DNA of 64,000 nt from Hepsetus odoe (taxonomy: Eukaryota; Chordata; Actinopteri; Characiformes; Hepsetidae): contig CM029370.1 of the NCBI GenBank assembly GCA_017165825.1, positions 30,407,653 to 30,471,652 of the forward strand, read 5' to 3'. Under the pieces are notes generated by a model, which searched no databases, was not told the DNA's origin, and was given only the letters and a program-made list of their open reading frames with translations. Both the position numbers and the translations under genes were made by a program. This document shows positions 1 to 11,544 of this stretch, piece after piece (within the stretch, counting starts at the first letter, position 1; the number at the start of each line of letters is the position of its first letter).

Positions 1-191
1 TCACTTTATCTCAAATTGTTTGGGTTCTCTAAAAGACAATCCTAGAGCTGGGCAATATATCGTCCCTCCATCTGTATCTTGATACTGACACTGCAGAATG
101 CTGCAATATGCAAATGAGCCAATCAGTGTTTTTAAACAATGACCAATCAGAGCTCCAGGTCAGTGTTCCTCTGTTTCGTTAACTGGACTGT

Positions 192-455
192 TTGAAGACA
201 AGGTGTGAGAAGCAAGACTGCGTTGGTTTGGAAGTGTCCAGAGGGGAGACGTGGAGTATATCAGGAGAAGGATGTTGAGGATGGAGCTGTCAGGAAAGAG
301 GAGAAGAGGAAGGACAAAGAGGAGGTTTTTGGACATGGTGAGGGAGAACATGCAGGGGGACAGTGTGAAAGAGAAGGATGCAGAGGACAGGAAGACAGGG
401 AGATGGACGGTCCACTGTGATGACTGCAAATAGAAGCAGACAAAAGAAGAAAATT
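192..455 (+). mobile_element. non-LTR retrotransposon fragment, ORF 3' end
   Basis: Encodes the familiar fish element segment LRWFG.VQRG..EYIRRRMLRMEL and GRTKRRFLDMV, with frameshifts. It covers the C-terminus of the reverse-transcriptase ORF and its 3' tail. Confidence 0.7.
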
Positions 456-477
456 ACTTCTTAGTGACTCTCGCTTT

Positions 478-845
478 GTCCCTGTCCACTCGTCCCTGAT
501 GCTGTCCATCCTCGCCTATCCTGAAGCAAATTTCAGCATCTTTAAACTCCGCCTCCTGTCCTTTCTTCACCGTCTCCAACCCGTATAACATAGGTGGTCT
601 CACCAGCATCTCCAACCTGTATAACATAGCTGGTCTCACTACCATCCTGTAAACCTTCCCTGTCACTCTTTCTGGTCCCTGTCTGTCACAGATCACTCCT
701 GTTACTCTTCTCCACCCATTCCAATCTGCCTGCACTCTCTTCTCCTGTCTTCCACATTCACCGTTACTCTGAACTGTCCACCCCGAGTAATTAAACTCCT
801 CCCACTTCCCCTCCTCCACTCCCTCCATCCTCACCACTTTACTTT
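478..845 (-). mobile_element. non-LTR retrotransposon fragment (inverted neighbour)
   Basis: Minus-strand reading has VRMEGVEE, GWTVQSNGECGRQEKRVQ, GVICDRQGPERV and two VVRPAMLY-type units. Together with the plus-strand piece at 192-455 it makes one interrupted element copy with an internal inversion. Confidence 0.7.
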
Positions 846-1263
846 TACATTACTTTGCGTAAGGGGTTTACAACTATACGACACACATAAGAACCGTCCT
901 TAACCTTCAACCCTCACACAGGGTCAGCTGGCCATAAACCCATTTCATGAAGGTAGAAGGTTCTTGATCACCTGCTCACAGGCTCTGAGCCAGGCCTGAG
1001 GAGTCATTACGTAACACCAGCCTATAATCCAGCGTTTCAGCAGCAAAGCCTCCACAGAAAATCAAATTACAGAGGAAAACTCGGGATGAAAGCTTCAGAG
1101 CAGGGAGAAGGGCTGGGAAACATGAGGATGTTTATCATCATGGCTGTAAATGTGTCCCCATGTGTCCCAGTCTGTTTCTCTGAGCACATGGTGGTCTCCA
1201 CAGCGCAGAAGAACTGGATCACAACTCAACACCGTTAGTGCCGTTTATGTACATTTAGTTACG

Positions 1264-2130
1264 GCCAGACTGTTCTGTACCATACTATACAATACAATAC
1301 TAAACAATACCAAACACTGCACTACCCTACTATACTCTATTGTACTATTCTATACTATACCCTACTATACTGTACCATACCAACATTATATATATTGTAC
1401 TGTGCCACACCCTACTATACACTTATTATACTATACTACTCTACACTGTAGTATACTATACTGAACCATACTTTCCTATCAGACAGATCATACCCAGTAA
1501 CTTAAACTTTATTGTACTATATATATACTATCCTTTCCTCCACTAGACCAAACTATACACGTGTATGTACTAAACCACGCCACACTATACTATACTACAC
1601 CACACTATACTACACCACGCCACACTATACTATACTACACCACGCCACACTATACTACACCACGCCACACTATACTATACTACACCACGCCACACTAAAC
1701 GCCCTAACCACTAGGGCAGCGGTGGCCTAGTGGTTAGGGCATTAGCCACATGATCGGAGGATCGGGGGTTCGAACCCCTTCCCAGTAGGTTGCCCTGAGG
1801 TACCCTTGAGCAAGGTGCCGTCCCCATCACTGCTCACCGGGCGCTTTCAATAGCAGCCCACTGCTGCACATGTGTGTATGGGTGAAATGCAGAGAACGAA
1901 TTTCCCATTCGTGCGATTATAAATAAAGGATTATTATTATTATTATTATTATTATTAAACTACACCACGCCACACTATACTATACTATACTACACTACAC
2001 CACACTATCCTACATAATACTACATCACAATATACTACACTACACTGTACTATGATACACTACACTCCACAATACTATACTATACTCCACTTCACTGTAC
2101 GCCACTACACTATACTACTCTATACTACAC
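1264..2130. repeat. simple-repeat field (TATACTACAC-type)
   Basis: Degenerate ACTATACTACACCACGCCAC units over about 850 bp, split by a SINE at 1716-1950. No coding sense; the short ORFs here are repeat artefacts. Confidence 0.85.
1701..1950 (+). mobile_element. tRNA-derived SINE (family A) with 5' hairpin
   Basis: Pol III A-box-like GGCCTAGTGGTTAGGGC and B-box GGTTCGAACCC, then the family body (CCTGAGGTACCCTTGAGCAA, CACTGCTCACCGGGCGC) and an ATT-rich tail. A perfect 15-bp inverted copy of the head (1701-1715) precedes it. Confidence 0.85.
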
Positions 2131-2200
2131 CCAGTGTGCACTATAGTGTGTTCTAAAGCTCCTGACAGAAACAGGACCAGTCAGCAAAGTTCATGTATCT

Positions 2201-2224
2201 GACACACACACACACGCACGCACG

Positions 2225-2255
<31 letters not shown>

Positions 2256-2269
2256 GCGCACGCACACGT
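2201..2269. repeat. CA/CG microsatellite
   Basis: Alternating CA with CG interruptions over about 70 bp. It lies in the putative first intron of the leftward transcript. Confidence 0.9.
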
Positions 2270-2331
2270 AGACAGGCAGAAGGAGAGAGAGACACGGATG
2301 GACAGATACACAACGTGTTGAGGTTCAGTAC

Positions 2332-2376
2332 CTGGTGTTTGCAGATGAAGAGGTGCGTGTCCACGGCTGCAGTCAT
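2332..2376 (-). CDS. candidate first coding exon of an unrecognised leftward gene
   Basis: On the minus strand an ATG with G at -3 opens 15 codons, MTAAVDTHLFICKHQ, ending at CACCAG|GTACTG, an acceptable 5' splice site in phase 0. About 60 nt upstream lies a TATA box with GC boxes behind it. I do not recognise the peptide, and no further exon is visible before position 1, so the gene would continue outside the window. Confidence 0.35.
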
Positions 2377-2432
2377 CCCTGCCGGACTCCGGGCTCAGTC
2401 TGTCCCTCCGCTCAGCCGCTCCGCTGTCTTGC

Positions 2433-2505
2433 TTTATAAACGCTCGAGGGGGCGGGGTCTGTGCTGTGATCGGGCAGGCGGACTCTCGCTGTAGCCCCGC
2501 CCCTT
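2433..2505 (-). promoter_or_regulatory. TATA plus GC-box promoter (leftward)
   Basis: Minus strand: CGTTTATAAAGC (TATAAA over 2433-2438), preceded by GGGGCGGG-type elements near 2448-2457 and 2494-2504. The predicted start is near 2405-2410, about 30 nt before the ATG at 2376. This arrangement is unlike anything else in the flanking repeat DNA. Confidence 0.5.
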
Positions 2506-2774
2506 CCCAGCCTGCTGTCACTAATCTCTGCTGGGTTTAATAATGAAGCTCTTTGTGGGACAGAATCCACTTTAATGAGTCGCAGCACAAAACCTCCACT
2601 GTCCTCAGAGCAGAGACCCAGACTGACTTCATGTGATCAAACTTCAAAAACTCAAAATCTGATTGAACTACTGTACAAAAATTAAAGTGACTATTCTTCA
2701 CTGTAAAACACTGAGAGACACAACGAAATTACACCTCAGCAGGAGGCAGATATTTAAAGCGCCCGGGATACAGA

Positions 2775-3092
2775 GTACAGGAATATACTGAGAATATAAA
2801 GTAAAAGTACAGGAATATACTGAGAGTGTAAAGTAAAAGTACAGGAATATACTGAGAGTGTAAAGTAAAAAGTACAGGAATGTACTGAGAGTGTAAAGTA
2901 AAAAGTACAGGAATGTACTGAGTATAAAGTAAAAGTACAGGAATGTACTGAGAGTGTAAAGTAAAAGTACAGGAATGTACTGAGTATAAAGTAAAAGTAC
3001 AGGAATGTACTGAGAGTGTAAAGTAAAAGTACAGGAATGTACTGAGTATAAAGTAAAAGTACAGGAATGTACTGAGAGTGTAAAGTGAGACG
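2775..3092. repeat. minisatellite, 28-33-bp unit (copy 1)
   Basis: About ten copies of a unit containing AGTACAGGAATGTACTGAG and GTGTAAAGTAAAA. Each unit has the hairpin AGTAC-AGGAAT-GTACT. The same unit recurs at 59535-59742. Confidence 0.9.
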
Positions 3093-3454
3093 TGTCTCCT
3101 CTGAAGGACGTGTGGAGCGTCTGTTTGTGCTGAAAGTGAACTGAATCTCACTTCTTAACGGACACACAGAGGGACGTCTCTTCTGTGTGTTTGGGTCCAT
3201 TTACTCTGTTGGGAAGGTGATGGAGAATAAAAATAGTAAAGCAGTTGAATCAGTCCTTCTTTACCAGAGTAGTTTTTATAGCGGTGTCTGTACTGGAGGG
3301 AAGGAGGGAAGGAGGGTTTGCCACCTCAGTGTTGAGATTTGTGATGTAACGGTAAAGTCTTCTTCTTTGTCTGAAGAAAATGTCGGAGAGTTGGAAAAAA
3401 GGAAGTAAATGAAACAGAAGGTATCTGGGTGCCAGGGCACAGTGAACTGTTGAC

Positions 3455-3595
3455 TGATCAAGGTACCATCCCCATCACTGTTCCCTGGGTGCTTGATATG
3501 TCTGCCCCCTGCTGGACAGTGTGTGTGAGGGTTCAATAGAGAATACATTCGGTTGTGGTTCACTGTTTTCATGGTGGCTAATAGTCACTTTCACT
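3455..3595 (+). mobile_element. SINE family A, 5'-truncated
   Basis: Carries the family body from GATCAAGGTACCATCCCCATC through CTGCCCCCTGCTGGACAGTG to the CACTTTCACTT end. The tRNA-like head is missing. Confidence 0.7.
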
Positions 3596-4289
3596 TCATA
3601 AATAAGTGCGCTGTTTATTAAATTGAATGATCTATTCAGTTCTATTCAGGTGCGTCAGAGTGAATCATTTGCTCGTTAAGTGAAGAAGCCAATTAACTGT
3701 TTGTTTAAAAAGCTGATTTTAGTCCTCGGATTAAAACTGAGCTGGTTTTATGATCTGAGTGTCTCTGGGTTTGGAGGATGAGGACGAGGTCAGGAGATCA
3801 CTGTGTTCAGGCTTTCCACTTGCTTTCCGCACCTCCTAAAGTTTCGGGTTGACTTTTTGTCATTTCCTGCAGTGAAGACCCAGGAGAACACTCGTAGTTT
3901 CTCTGCAAAAAAGCGCTCTCTGTGCTGACGGAGCAGATTCACAGCCTCATCCAGCAGATTCGCAGCAAAGTTACTCAAGACCAGGGTCACTGCTCAGGGT
4001 GTCTGGACTCTTTCTTTCTCTTTTTCTTTTCTTTCTTGGTCTTTTTCCCGAAAATTGAGATACGTAAAGAAAAAAAAAACATTCATCAGGATTGTTAACA
4101 TCTGTTGCTCACAGCGAGTTCCTTCAGGAAGCCTTTCATTTTCTCGTTGCCCAAAGAAGAACAAAACTTCTCACAATGAATGGTTTCCGGCCTCCAGCAG
4201 GACTGAGACATAACTAGAGTCAGCAGTGCCGCTTTTCAGTCTCGACGTTTAAGGACATTTCTGCAGTGGATCCACAACTGGAAAAGCTA

Positions 4290-4605
4290 CGGGGAACCTT
4301 AAAGCTCTCCAACTCCTGAAAAGATTTTTCTTGTGAACCTAAAAGGCTCTGGAATTCCTGTAATAGCTCTTGTGGAGCTCTGAGGTTCTGGAATTCCTGA
4401 AATTATCCTCTTGAAGCACATAACTCTGGAATTCCTTAAAGCGTGAAAGTCCTTAAAGCATTAAAATGATTTAAAGGCTCTTGTGGAACTCTAAAGAAAA
4501 CTAATCCCTGATCTGGAAATTTCTCAAGGACCACTGTGGGACCTTTCAGCTCCAGAATTCCTGAAAGTTGATTTTTTGGAACTCTTAACCTCCGGAATTC
4601 TTGAA
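4290..4605. repeat. degenerate repeat with GGAATTCC core
   Basis: Six or so copies of a roughly 50-60-bp degenerate unit built around CTGGAATTCCTGAAA and CTCTTGTGGAACTCT. Too diverged to fix a period. Confidence 0.55.
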
Positions 4606-4810
4606 AGTGTTCAGTAGCAAGGCAGTAGAACTACAGTACCCATAATTCAAAATGTTAACATTTGATCACAGTTACATTTGAATCATCAACCAGACTTACA
4701 GCTTCAACAGTTTAGACTTTTTTGTGAAACACTGTTGCAACAAAAGTCAATTGTTCAAACCGAGAGCCGCAGACTTAAAACCGTCGTTTTACTGTTGAGC
4801 CCTTTTCTTA

Positions 4811-5028
4811 AAGTGAAAGTGACTATTCTTGTCATTGCGAGGTCACAGCGCAGCACACAGGGAACCACAACCTGCATTTAGCCAATGCAAACACCGTGCA
4901 GCAGGGGCCAGCTATGAAAGCACTCGGGGAGCAGTGTCAGGGACGGTACCTTGCTCAAGGTTACCTCAGGGCAACCTACTGGTGAGGGAATCCAACCCAC
5001 AATCTGCCGATCCGGGGCAACTGTCTAA
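4811..5028 (-). mobile_element. SINE family A (minus strand)
   Basis: Reads from AAAGTGAAAGTGACTATTC through GTACCTTGCTCAAGG to the B-box region on the minus strand, then runs directly into a family B fragment. Confidence 0.75.
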
Positions 5029-5162
5029 ACTGTCCCCCCTGGAGCAATTCAGGGTTAAGGGTCTTGCTCAGGAACCCAATGGGGGGAGTACTGGAGGTGG
5101 GATTTGAACCTGTGAGCTCTTAGTCCATAGGAAAGTGTCCTACCACTAGACCACCACCACCC
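5029..5162 (-). mobile_element. SINE family B (minus strand), truncated
   Basis: The minus strand carries GGTGGTCTAGTGGTAGGACAC, the B-box region GGTTCAAATCCC and CCCTTAACCCTGAATTGCTC. The 3' tail is missing where it meets the family A copy. Confidence 0.75.
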
Positions 5163-5488
5163 CATGGGTTTAACCATAAAGCTGAGAAAACGTGATTGGT
5201 TGTCAGTCAGCCATTTTGGTCTGTCTTGAGGACAGTCCCCTCCAAAAGTACTGAAACAGGTCAGTTTATTTATGGACAATTCATTTGAGGAGAATGTCTT
5301 CAGTGTAAAAAGAAATTATTTGGACTTCCTGTTCCAATACTTTTGGAAAGGAGCAGCAGATCAAACTCCAGAGCTGATCCATGTCAGATTCTGTGTTTGT
5401 CTTGTGGGTCGGTGACCGAAAGGTCTGGTTCTCGTTGAGGAGCTGCTGTGGGTCACAGTCCAGTGATGTGACATGAATCCCTCACAGC

Positions 5489-5935
5489 TTGTTCACTCAG
5501 AGCAACTGTTCTGCAGTCAGTCTTCCTTGTCTTCCTGTCCTCTGCATCTTCCTCTTTCACACCGTCCCCTCGCATGTCCTCTCTCACCACACCCTCTTTG
5601 TCCTTCCTCTTCTCTTCTGTCCTGCCATCTCCGTCCTCATCATCCTCCTCCTGATATACTCTTCGTCTCTTCTCTGGACACGTCCAAACCAATGCAGTCT
5701 CACTTCTCTGACTTTATCTACACAACCGGAGCTGTCCCTTTAACATACCCGCCCCAATCCTGTCCATCCTCATCTCTCCCGATGCAAATCTCAGCATCTT
5801 TAACTCTGACACCTCCAGAAGTTTGTCTCTTCATCAGCGCCATTGTCTTCAAACCATATAACATAGCTGGTCTCACTTCCATCTTCCTATAACAACCCCT
5901 ATAACAATCTACAAAGGAACCACCAAAACAATACA
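5489..5935 (-). mobile_element. non-LTR retrotransposon fragment
   Basis: Minus-strand pieces of the same element: VRPAMLYGL, MALMKRQ, then WTCPEKRRRVYQEEDDEDGD in shifted frames. Broken by several frameshifts. Confidence 0.65.
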
Positions 5936-5937
5936 TT

Positions 5938-6137
5938 TACATTTGCAGCATTTATCAGACCCTCTTATCCAGAGAGACGTCCATGTCCTGATTACAGGGA
6001 CAGTCCCCCCTGGAGACACTCAGGGTTCAGGGTCTCAGGGACCCAGTGGTGGTAGTGCTGGAGGTGGGATTCAAACCTGGGACCTCTTGAGCAATTGGTC
6101 CATAGACAAGTACCACCACTAGACCACCAGCACCCAT
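5938..6137 (-). mobile_element. SINE family B, near full length
   Basis: Minus strand from the tRNA-like head (TGGTGGTCTAGTGGT) through GACTGTCCCTGTAATCAGGAC to the tail ATTTATCAGACCCTC in complement. The tail resembles LINE L2-type 3' ends seen in fish SINEs. Confidence 0.75.
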
Positions 6138-6906
6138 ACAACACTCCATTTATCACAAGGATACATTACTATCAATTACACATCAAATTAATCACTAAAT
6201 CACTCTCTTACCAATATAACAGGAAGTGACTTTGCAAATTAAAGTGCACGATCACGGTTAAGTGTCTTTTTTGTAAAATAAAAGATTAGCGGAGGGTGTG
6301 TCATGTGTTTCTGATGATTAACTTCAGTCCCTTTAAGCCCATTTAAATCACACACTCTGAGTCAGATCTCTGCCAGCTGAACTCATGTTGACATGCTGAT
6401 GTTCTCTCAGCTCTGGTTGGTCTGTTCGCTCCTGCCCCTCCCCCGTTTGAACTGCTTTTTTAAGAGTCTGGACACAAAAAATATCTAGACCATCACTGCC
6501 CCTAATAACAGAACTAATAGCATGTGACTGAATTAAAAATGGTCTTTTTTAAAAGCATATAAAAACACATTGAAAATTTTTGATAATAATTACACAGAAA
6601 GAGTTTTGTTTTTGTACTTTAAGCCCTTTCATTGGCTGAAAAAGGGAATCTCTTATTTTAAAATATAAAAAAAACAAGAAAAAATAGACGTGTCCTGTGA
6701 ATATCCTGTAATGTGGATAATAATTATGAACTCATTCTTACTCTTATTACTCATCTGGGGTTTAAACTTTAAATTTCTGTCAATAACACAGAGTAAACCG
6801 TTATAAAATATTGCTATATTATGTTATTATAAATATATTCTTAAATCCAACCAACCACACAACCAACAAAATAATCAACACACATCCAACCAACCAATCA
6901 AGCAAA

Positions 6907-7140
6907 GCAGGCTGGGACATCCGTGTCCCAGAGTTTAGGGACGAGGTCCCAGGATCAGAAGGATGTGGGTTAGAATCCCAGGCCAGGAGGTTGCCCTAAG
7001 GTACCCTTGAGCAAGGTACCGTCCCCATCACTGCTCCCCAGGTGCTATAAATATCTGCCCCCTGCTGCTGTGGGTGAAAAGCTGAGGTGTCTCACTGTGT
7101 GTTGTTCTGTGATTCCCAATGATAAGAGCCGTCACTCTCA
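6907..7140 (+). mobile_element. SINE family A, diverged
   Basis: Degraded head (GTTTAGGGACGAGGTCCCAG), then CCCTAAGGTACCCTTGAGCA and the body to GTCACTCTCAA. Confidence 0.7.
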
Positions 7141-7480
7141 AATAAACACACCAATCTTCTGGGAAAACCGTGTGTTTTCTGTTTTCTTGAATAAAACTAG
7201 TTTGTTTGAGGAAAAAAGCTCAAATGATATTAAAGTTCATCCTGTAGACTTTTTTCCGTTCAGAAAACTCCAGGACATCCCTGAGCAACCACATCTGGGT
7301 CACCAGGAGTAACATGTGGTGTATCGTGTTTATTCTGAGTAAAGAAAAGGAAAATGAAAGCAAATAAAGGGTGTAAGTGACAGCAGAGCACAGGTAATAA
7401 AGAAAGAAAAAGAGGAAGTGTGAGACTGTGAGTGAGGTTCGCTGGGGCTGAATAATTACTCAACACTATCATCTGAGACT

Positions 7481-7632
7481 GTGTGTGTGTGTGTGTGTGT
7501 GTGTGTGGTGGAGCTGGAGGTGTCAGAGTTAAAGAAGCTGAGACTTTCGTCGGGAGGGACGAGGATGGACAGTATTAGGGATGAGTATATTAGGGGGACA
7601 GCTCAGGTTGGATGGTTTGGAGACAAAATGAG
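7481..7632 (+). repeat. TG microsatellite plus retrotransposon scrap
   Basis: (TG)13 followed by about 125 bp encoding ELEVSELKKLR and ARMDSIRDEYIRGTAQ-like sequence of the non-LTR ORF. Confidence 0.65.
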
Positions 7633-7639
7633 CCACCGC

Positions 7640-8280
7640 CGCGGATTGTCCTCGTTAGAGGACGATTAAGCCCGACATATTCAACTGTGACCCAAAAGGA
7701 AGTCCAGAGAATAAGACATGACACATGTTGGCTCAGCCTCATCACTTTCCGTGTCTCAGATTTGGTCTTCAGGGGGAATTCTGTGCAGCATTTTCGGGAA
7801 GAGCTCCTGGCTCTAAGCCTGGACTGCTCCTGAATTCTCCTGAACTCTGTGGCTGCATTCCTGAGCACATTCTTGATGGAGAAACCCGACAATCACCCGT
7901 CTGCTCTTTATATCGCAGAACAACAGCTGGCGAGCTGCGGACTCGCCTCGCTCCTCTGGTGTGGTGAAGTTTACGGCGGTAATTACGGCCACGCTGTGAT
8001 TACACACAGACCTCCTTTCTGTGACTCAGCCCAGATAAATACGGCCACACTGGGAGAACAGGACCCACTCAAACGCTCTGAGCTGCTGCTTCAACCCAAA
8101 GAGCCACCAGATTTCAGAAATGGAAACCAGGGATTTTACCAATAGTCACTAAAATATTTTCATCTCCAGAGCATCTCTCCTCCAGCTCTTTATCGGTGGA
8201 GCAGATTGTTGGTGTGTTTTACACAATCAGATTTTCTGTTGGCTCCAAACATCAACTAAACATCAGATAAACACTTGAGT
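7640..8280. other. no gene recognised
   Basis: Several short overlapping ORFs on both strands, none with a recognisable domain or splice-supported extension. I see nothing I can name. Confidence 0.4.
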
Positions 8281-8284
8281 TCTG

Positions 8285-8465
8285 TGCAGACTGATCTGGG
8301 ATCAGCAGGACTGCTGTTCAGACCGATCTGGGATCAGCAGGGCCGCTGTTTAGACCGATCTGGGATCAGCAGGGCCGCTGTTTAGACCGATCTGGGATCA
8401 GCAGGGCCGCTGTTCAGACCGATCTGGGATCAGCAGGGCTGCTGTTCAGACTGATCTGGGATCAG
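8285..8465. repeat. minisatellite, 32-bp unit
   Basis: Five to six tandem copies of a 32-bp unit containing GACCGATCTGGGATCAGCAG and GGCCGCTGTTTA, the inner ones nearly identical. Confidence 0.9.
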
Positions 8466-8926
8466 ATTTCTCCATATTTAGGACTAATTCTAGATCAGAA
8501 ATCACACCCTTTTGTGTAAAAATGCTGTTTGTCTTTGCATATCAACAACAACGAACAAGCGTCTACATGGTCCAAGAATGTTTTCCAAAAATATCATTCT
8601 GTCCTCTGTGGGACACAAGGAAGCTCCACAACCATTTCATCTTTTCTTTACCCTTCATCTTGGAGCAGGCACAATGTCAGTGATGTTTGGTCAGATTTGT
8701 TCTTGTCGCCAGTCTCCTGGTCAAGAATTTAGGGTCTAATCTTGGATGATGAGTGACGGATAGACAATAGTACTGGGTCATCTGAGTCCTAAACTGCACC
8801 CACAAGTCTTCTCCAACTTGGAAGAGGTTTTAGGGTTTGAGAAGTTTTGGGGATAAATTTGCAGAAAAGATTCGGGTGACTTATAACATTTAGTGATGAA
8901 TAATATTCCTTTCCTGCATTCAGGGC

Positions 8927-8994
8927 GACGGGGACGGTTCCTTGCTCGAAGGTTCTTCAGGGTAACTTACTGGTCTGGGACTCAAACCCACAAC
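8927..8994 (-). mobile_element. SINE family A head fragment, inverted
   Basis: The minus-strand copy of the 5' half (GGGTTTGAGTCCCAGACCAG in complement, then the ACCTTGAGCAAGG region) sits head-to-head with the full SINE at 8998. Confidence 0.65.
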
Positions 8995-8997
8995 GGT

Positions 8998-9243
8998 TTG
9001 GGGCAGCGTTGCCTTAGTGGTGAGGGAGTTTCCCCTGATTGGAAGATTGTGGGTTCGATTCCCTCACCAGTAGGTTACACTGAGGTACCCTTGAGCAAGG
9101 TACCGTCCCCATCACTGCTCCCTGGATGCTTTCAGTAGCTGCCCCCTGCTGCACGTGTGTGTGTGGGTGAAACGCAGAGGTTGAATTTCATTGTGTTGTG
9201 CTGTGCTGCGTTTCACAAAGTCAATAGTCACTTTCACTTTCAC
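8998..9243 (+). mobile_element. SINE family A, near full length
   Basis: TTGGGGCAGCGTTGCCTTAG head, B-box GGGTTCGATTCCC, complete body, and an end at GTCACTTTCACTTTCAC. Confidence 0.85.
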
Positions 9244-9694
9244 AATCTTTCAATCATGAGGGAAAGTACCAGACCACTGGGCCACCATTGTCCAGAAACA
9301 GAGAGCTTCCCCAACCAGGAATCAAACCCAGGCTGTGCAGGTGAGAGGGCCGAATCCCAGCCACTGAACCCCCAGATTTGTTCTAAACTAAAGCAGATAA
9401 ATACAGTCTTCAAACGTGTTAGTAGAAGCAGGTTTTTAGTAGAAAACATAGGTTTTTATTTTTTTTTTACATCAGCAGATACAGAGCAACACAGTGGGAT
9501 TTGAGACACAAGCAGATTTTCTGATGGAAGATTCAGAAGCTCGACACCACAGTTTTAAGTGTGTGTTTTAAACAGGATGCCGAACTGAGTTTGGTGAGAA
9601 GTCCATGCAGCTCTCTGACCACATCACTCCTCACCAGACTCGGTTACGGGGGAGTTTCCAGTAACTGTGAATAGCACAGCCTAGCCTAGCAGGC

Positions 9695-9696
<2 letters not shown>

Positions 9697-9739
<43 letters not shown>
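9697..9739. repeat. CA microsatellite
   Basis: About 21 CA units. Confidence 0.95.
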
Positions 9740-9741
<2 letters not shown>

Positions 9742-9823
9742 GAATGTATTTGACCCACTTATATTTCTGTTGCAAGCAACAGACAAACCTTCTGTTAGCG
9801 TTACAGCTGCAGGGAGGCCAAGT

Positions 9824-9880
9824 GAAAGTGAAAGTGACTACGTGTCATTGTGCGCACAGCACACAGTGAACCGGTGATGG
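9824..9880 (-). mobile_element. SINE family A 3' fragment
   Basis: AGTGAAAGTGAAAGTGACTA followed by the GTCATTGTG...CACAGTGAACC end of the family, minus strand. Confidence 0.6.
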
Positions 9881-9884
9881 AAAG

Positions 9885-11480
9885 TCTGGACAAAGGAGGA
9901 AAGTGCAGATGTTTGGGGTAAAATGTAGGGAGGAAATGGAAAAACTCCACTTAAGCAAAGTAACAAATTCCTTTTTTGTTGCTTCCTTTACATTTCAGTA
10001 AAGCTGAAACGGGAACAAATCAGGCTGAACTTCCTTCCTGTGCATGGAGCCCACTCTGATCAGATGTTTGGAATTTGAAGCTTTATTTACTGCAGGTCTG
10101 ACCCTCCAGACGGGGCTGTGGTGTATCAGAAAAGGTCCTTTCGTCCACAGCTCGTCCACTTCACACTTCCTTTTTTGGAACACTGATTGATTTGATTATG
10201 GTGAAAACATTCGAGCGCCAGTGCTGAGGGACCTGCCAGGCAGTTTTTCTTCCTGTTTTGAAAAAGGAAGCAGTGTTTCAATGTAAACATGTACTTAGAA
10301 ATGTGTCTACGGCGCAAACCTACTGACTCAGTTCTGTATTTTTCACATACAGTCATAAATGTACCTGTTTTTGGATACTGATTCAATCTACGATGCCTGA
10401 TACATCAGAACGGTGTAGTTCTGTCTGCTTCATCAGTCTGTTCTCAAACCATTTTCTGTGGTAAATTAATTGTGTCCTTCAAGGAGACACGATCAACGCA
10501 TCTTAGGACAACATTACTGACACATGAAGACACATAATCAATTCATGTTCTGTATATCTAGGACCGTACCTATTTCAGCCAGAGGGGGCGACAGTGCCAC
10601 TCCATGAGGTTGTGAACTGTCTCTTTTTTAATTATAAACATCGACAGAGCTTCTGAAACTGACCAATTACATCATCACATCAGTTCATCATCTGCCGAAG
10701 CCCCTCTGGTTAAACCCTGCTATAGCGCCCCCGATGGTGGGACTAGCAGTATTTAAGCTACACTAATGTAAATCTATATGCTACACAACCACAAACAAAT
10801 CATTTTGTCTGAACTCCTGGGCTCTAGTCTTTTTTATCCTCCAGTTTTGGCTTCTCCGAAGATAACATTCAGCTGTCCCTCATCAGGGGAGGAGCCCTGT
10901 GCACAGTTTCTAGAGGCTCTCAATTGTCACTTACAGTCATGGATTCTTTTCTTATGAATAAATATATAATGAACTTGCATTAAAATCTAAAAACAATTGT
11001 AAGAAACATTCATATCCTTTTAAACGATATAATATGACAAAGAGTTTCAGCGATCTTTGTTCTTGGTGGTGTGTTGATTTGACTTTAATACATATTGGAC
11101 TTATAAATGCATTAAAACATTCTTTAATAAAATTTTTCTCAAGATTGTAACACGTAACCTCATGCAAACCCACTGAGGTGAAGGTGAATGACAGAACTTC
11201 AGATCACCCACGTTGTCTTAATGGTGGAGTAAAGGGAAACTATGAGAACAGTAAACAAAGTGAACACAGAATGAAACAACTCTTTGCAAAGGAAGTTAAG
11301 AAGTAAATAGGCGCTCAGGGAAAATGATAGGATTTTTGTACAGACAGCAGTGGACTCAGGCCAACCTTTGTCTTCTGAAAAGGCGAAGAGTGTTTAGAGT
11401 AACAATTAACCCTGAAACAGAGATACAGGCGCTGCTGTCTGAACCAGAGGACAGAGAACCTGTCTAAGCAGTCTCTGTCA
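9885..11480. other. no gene recognised
   Basis: AT-rich unique-looking sequence without domain-bearing ORFs, clear promoters or tandem repeats. Confidence 0.4.
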
Positions 11481-11544
11481 TCAGGAGGACATGAGTTCAG
11501 TTCCCAGTAGTGTTGCAGGAGTTATTTATCGTGAGCTGGGTAGG

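Noticed and set aside
1716..1800. tRNA gene
   Set aside because: A- and B-box motifs are those of a SINE head; the SINE body follows and the same head recurs throughout the window. No cloverleaf with mature ends.
7590..8145. Cluster of overlapping ORFs on both strands around 7.6-8.1 kb
   Set aside because: No recognisable domain, no consistent splice sites, and partly overlaps a retrotransposon scrap; left as unannotated.
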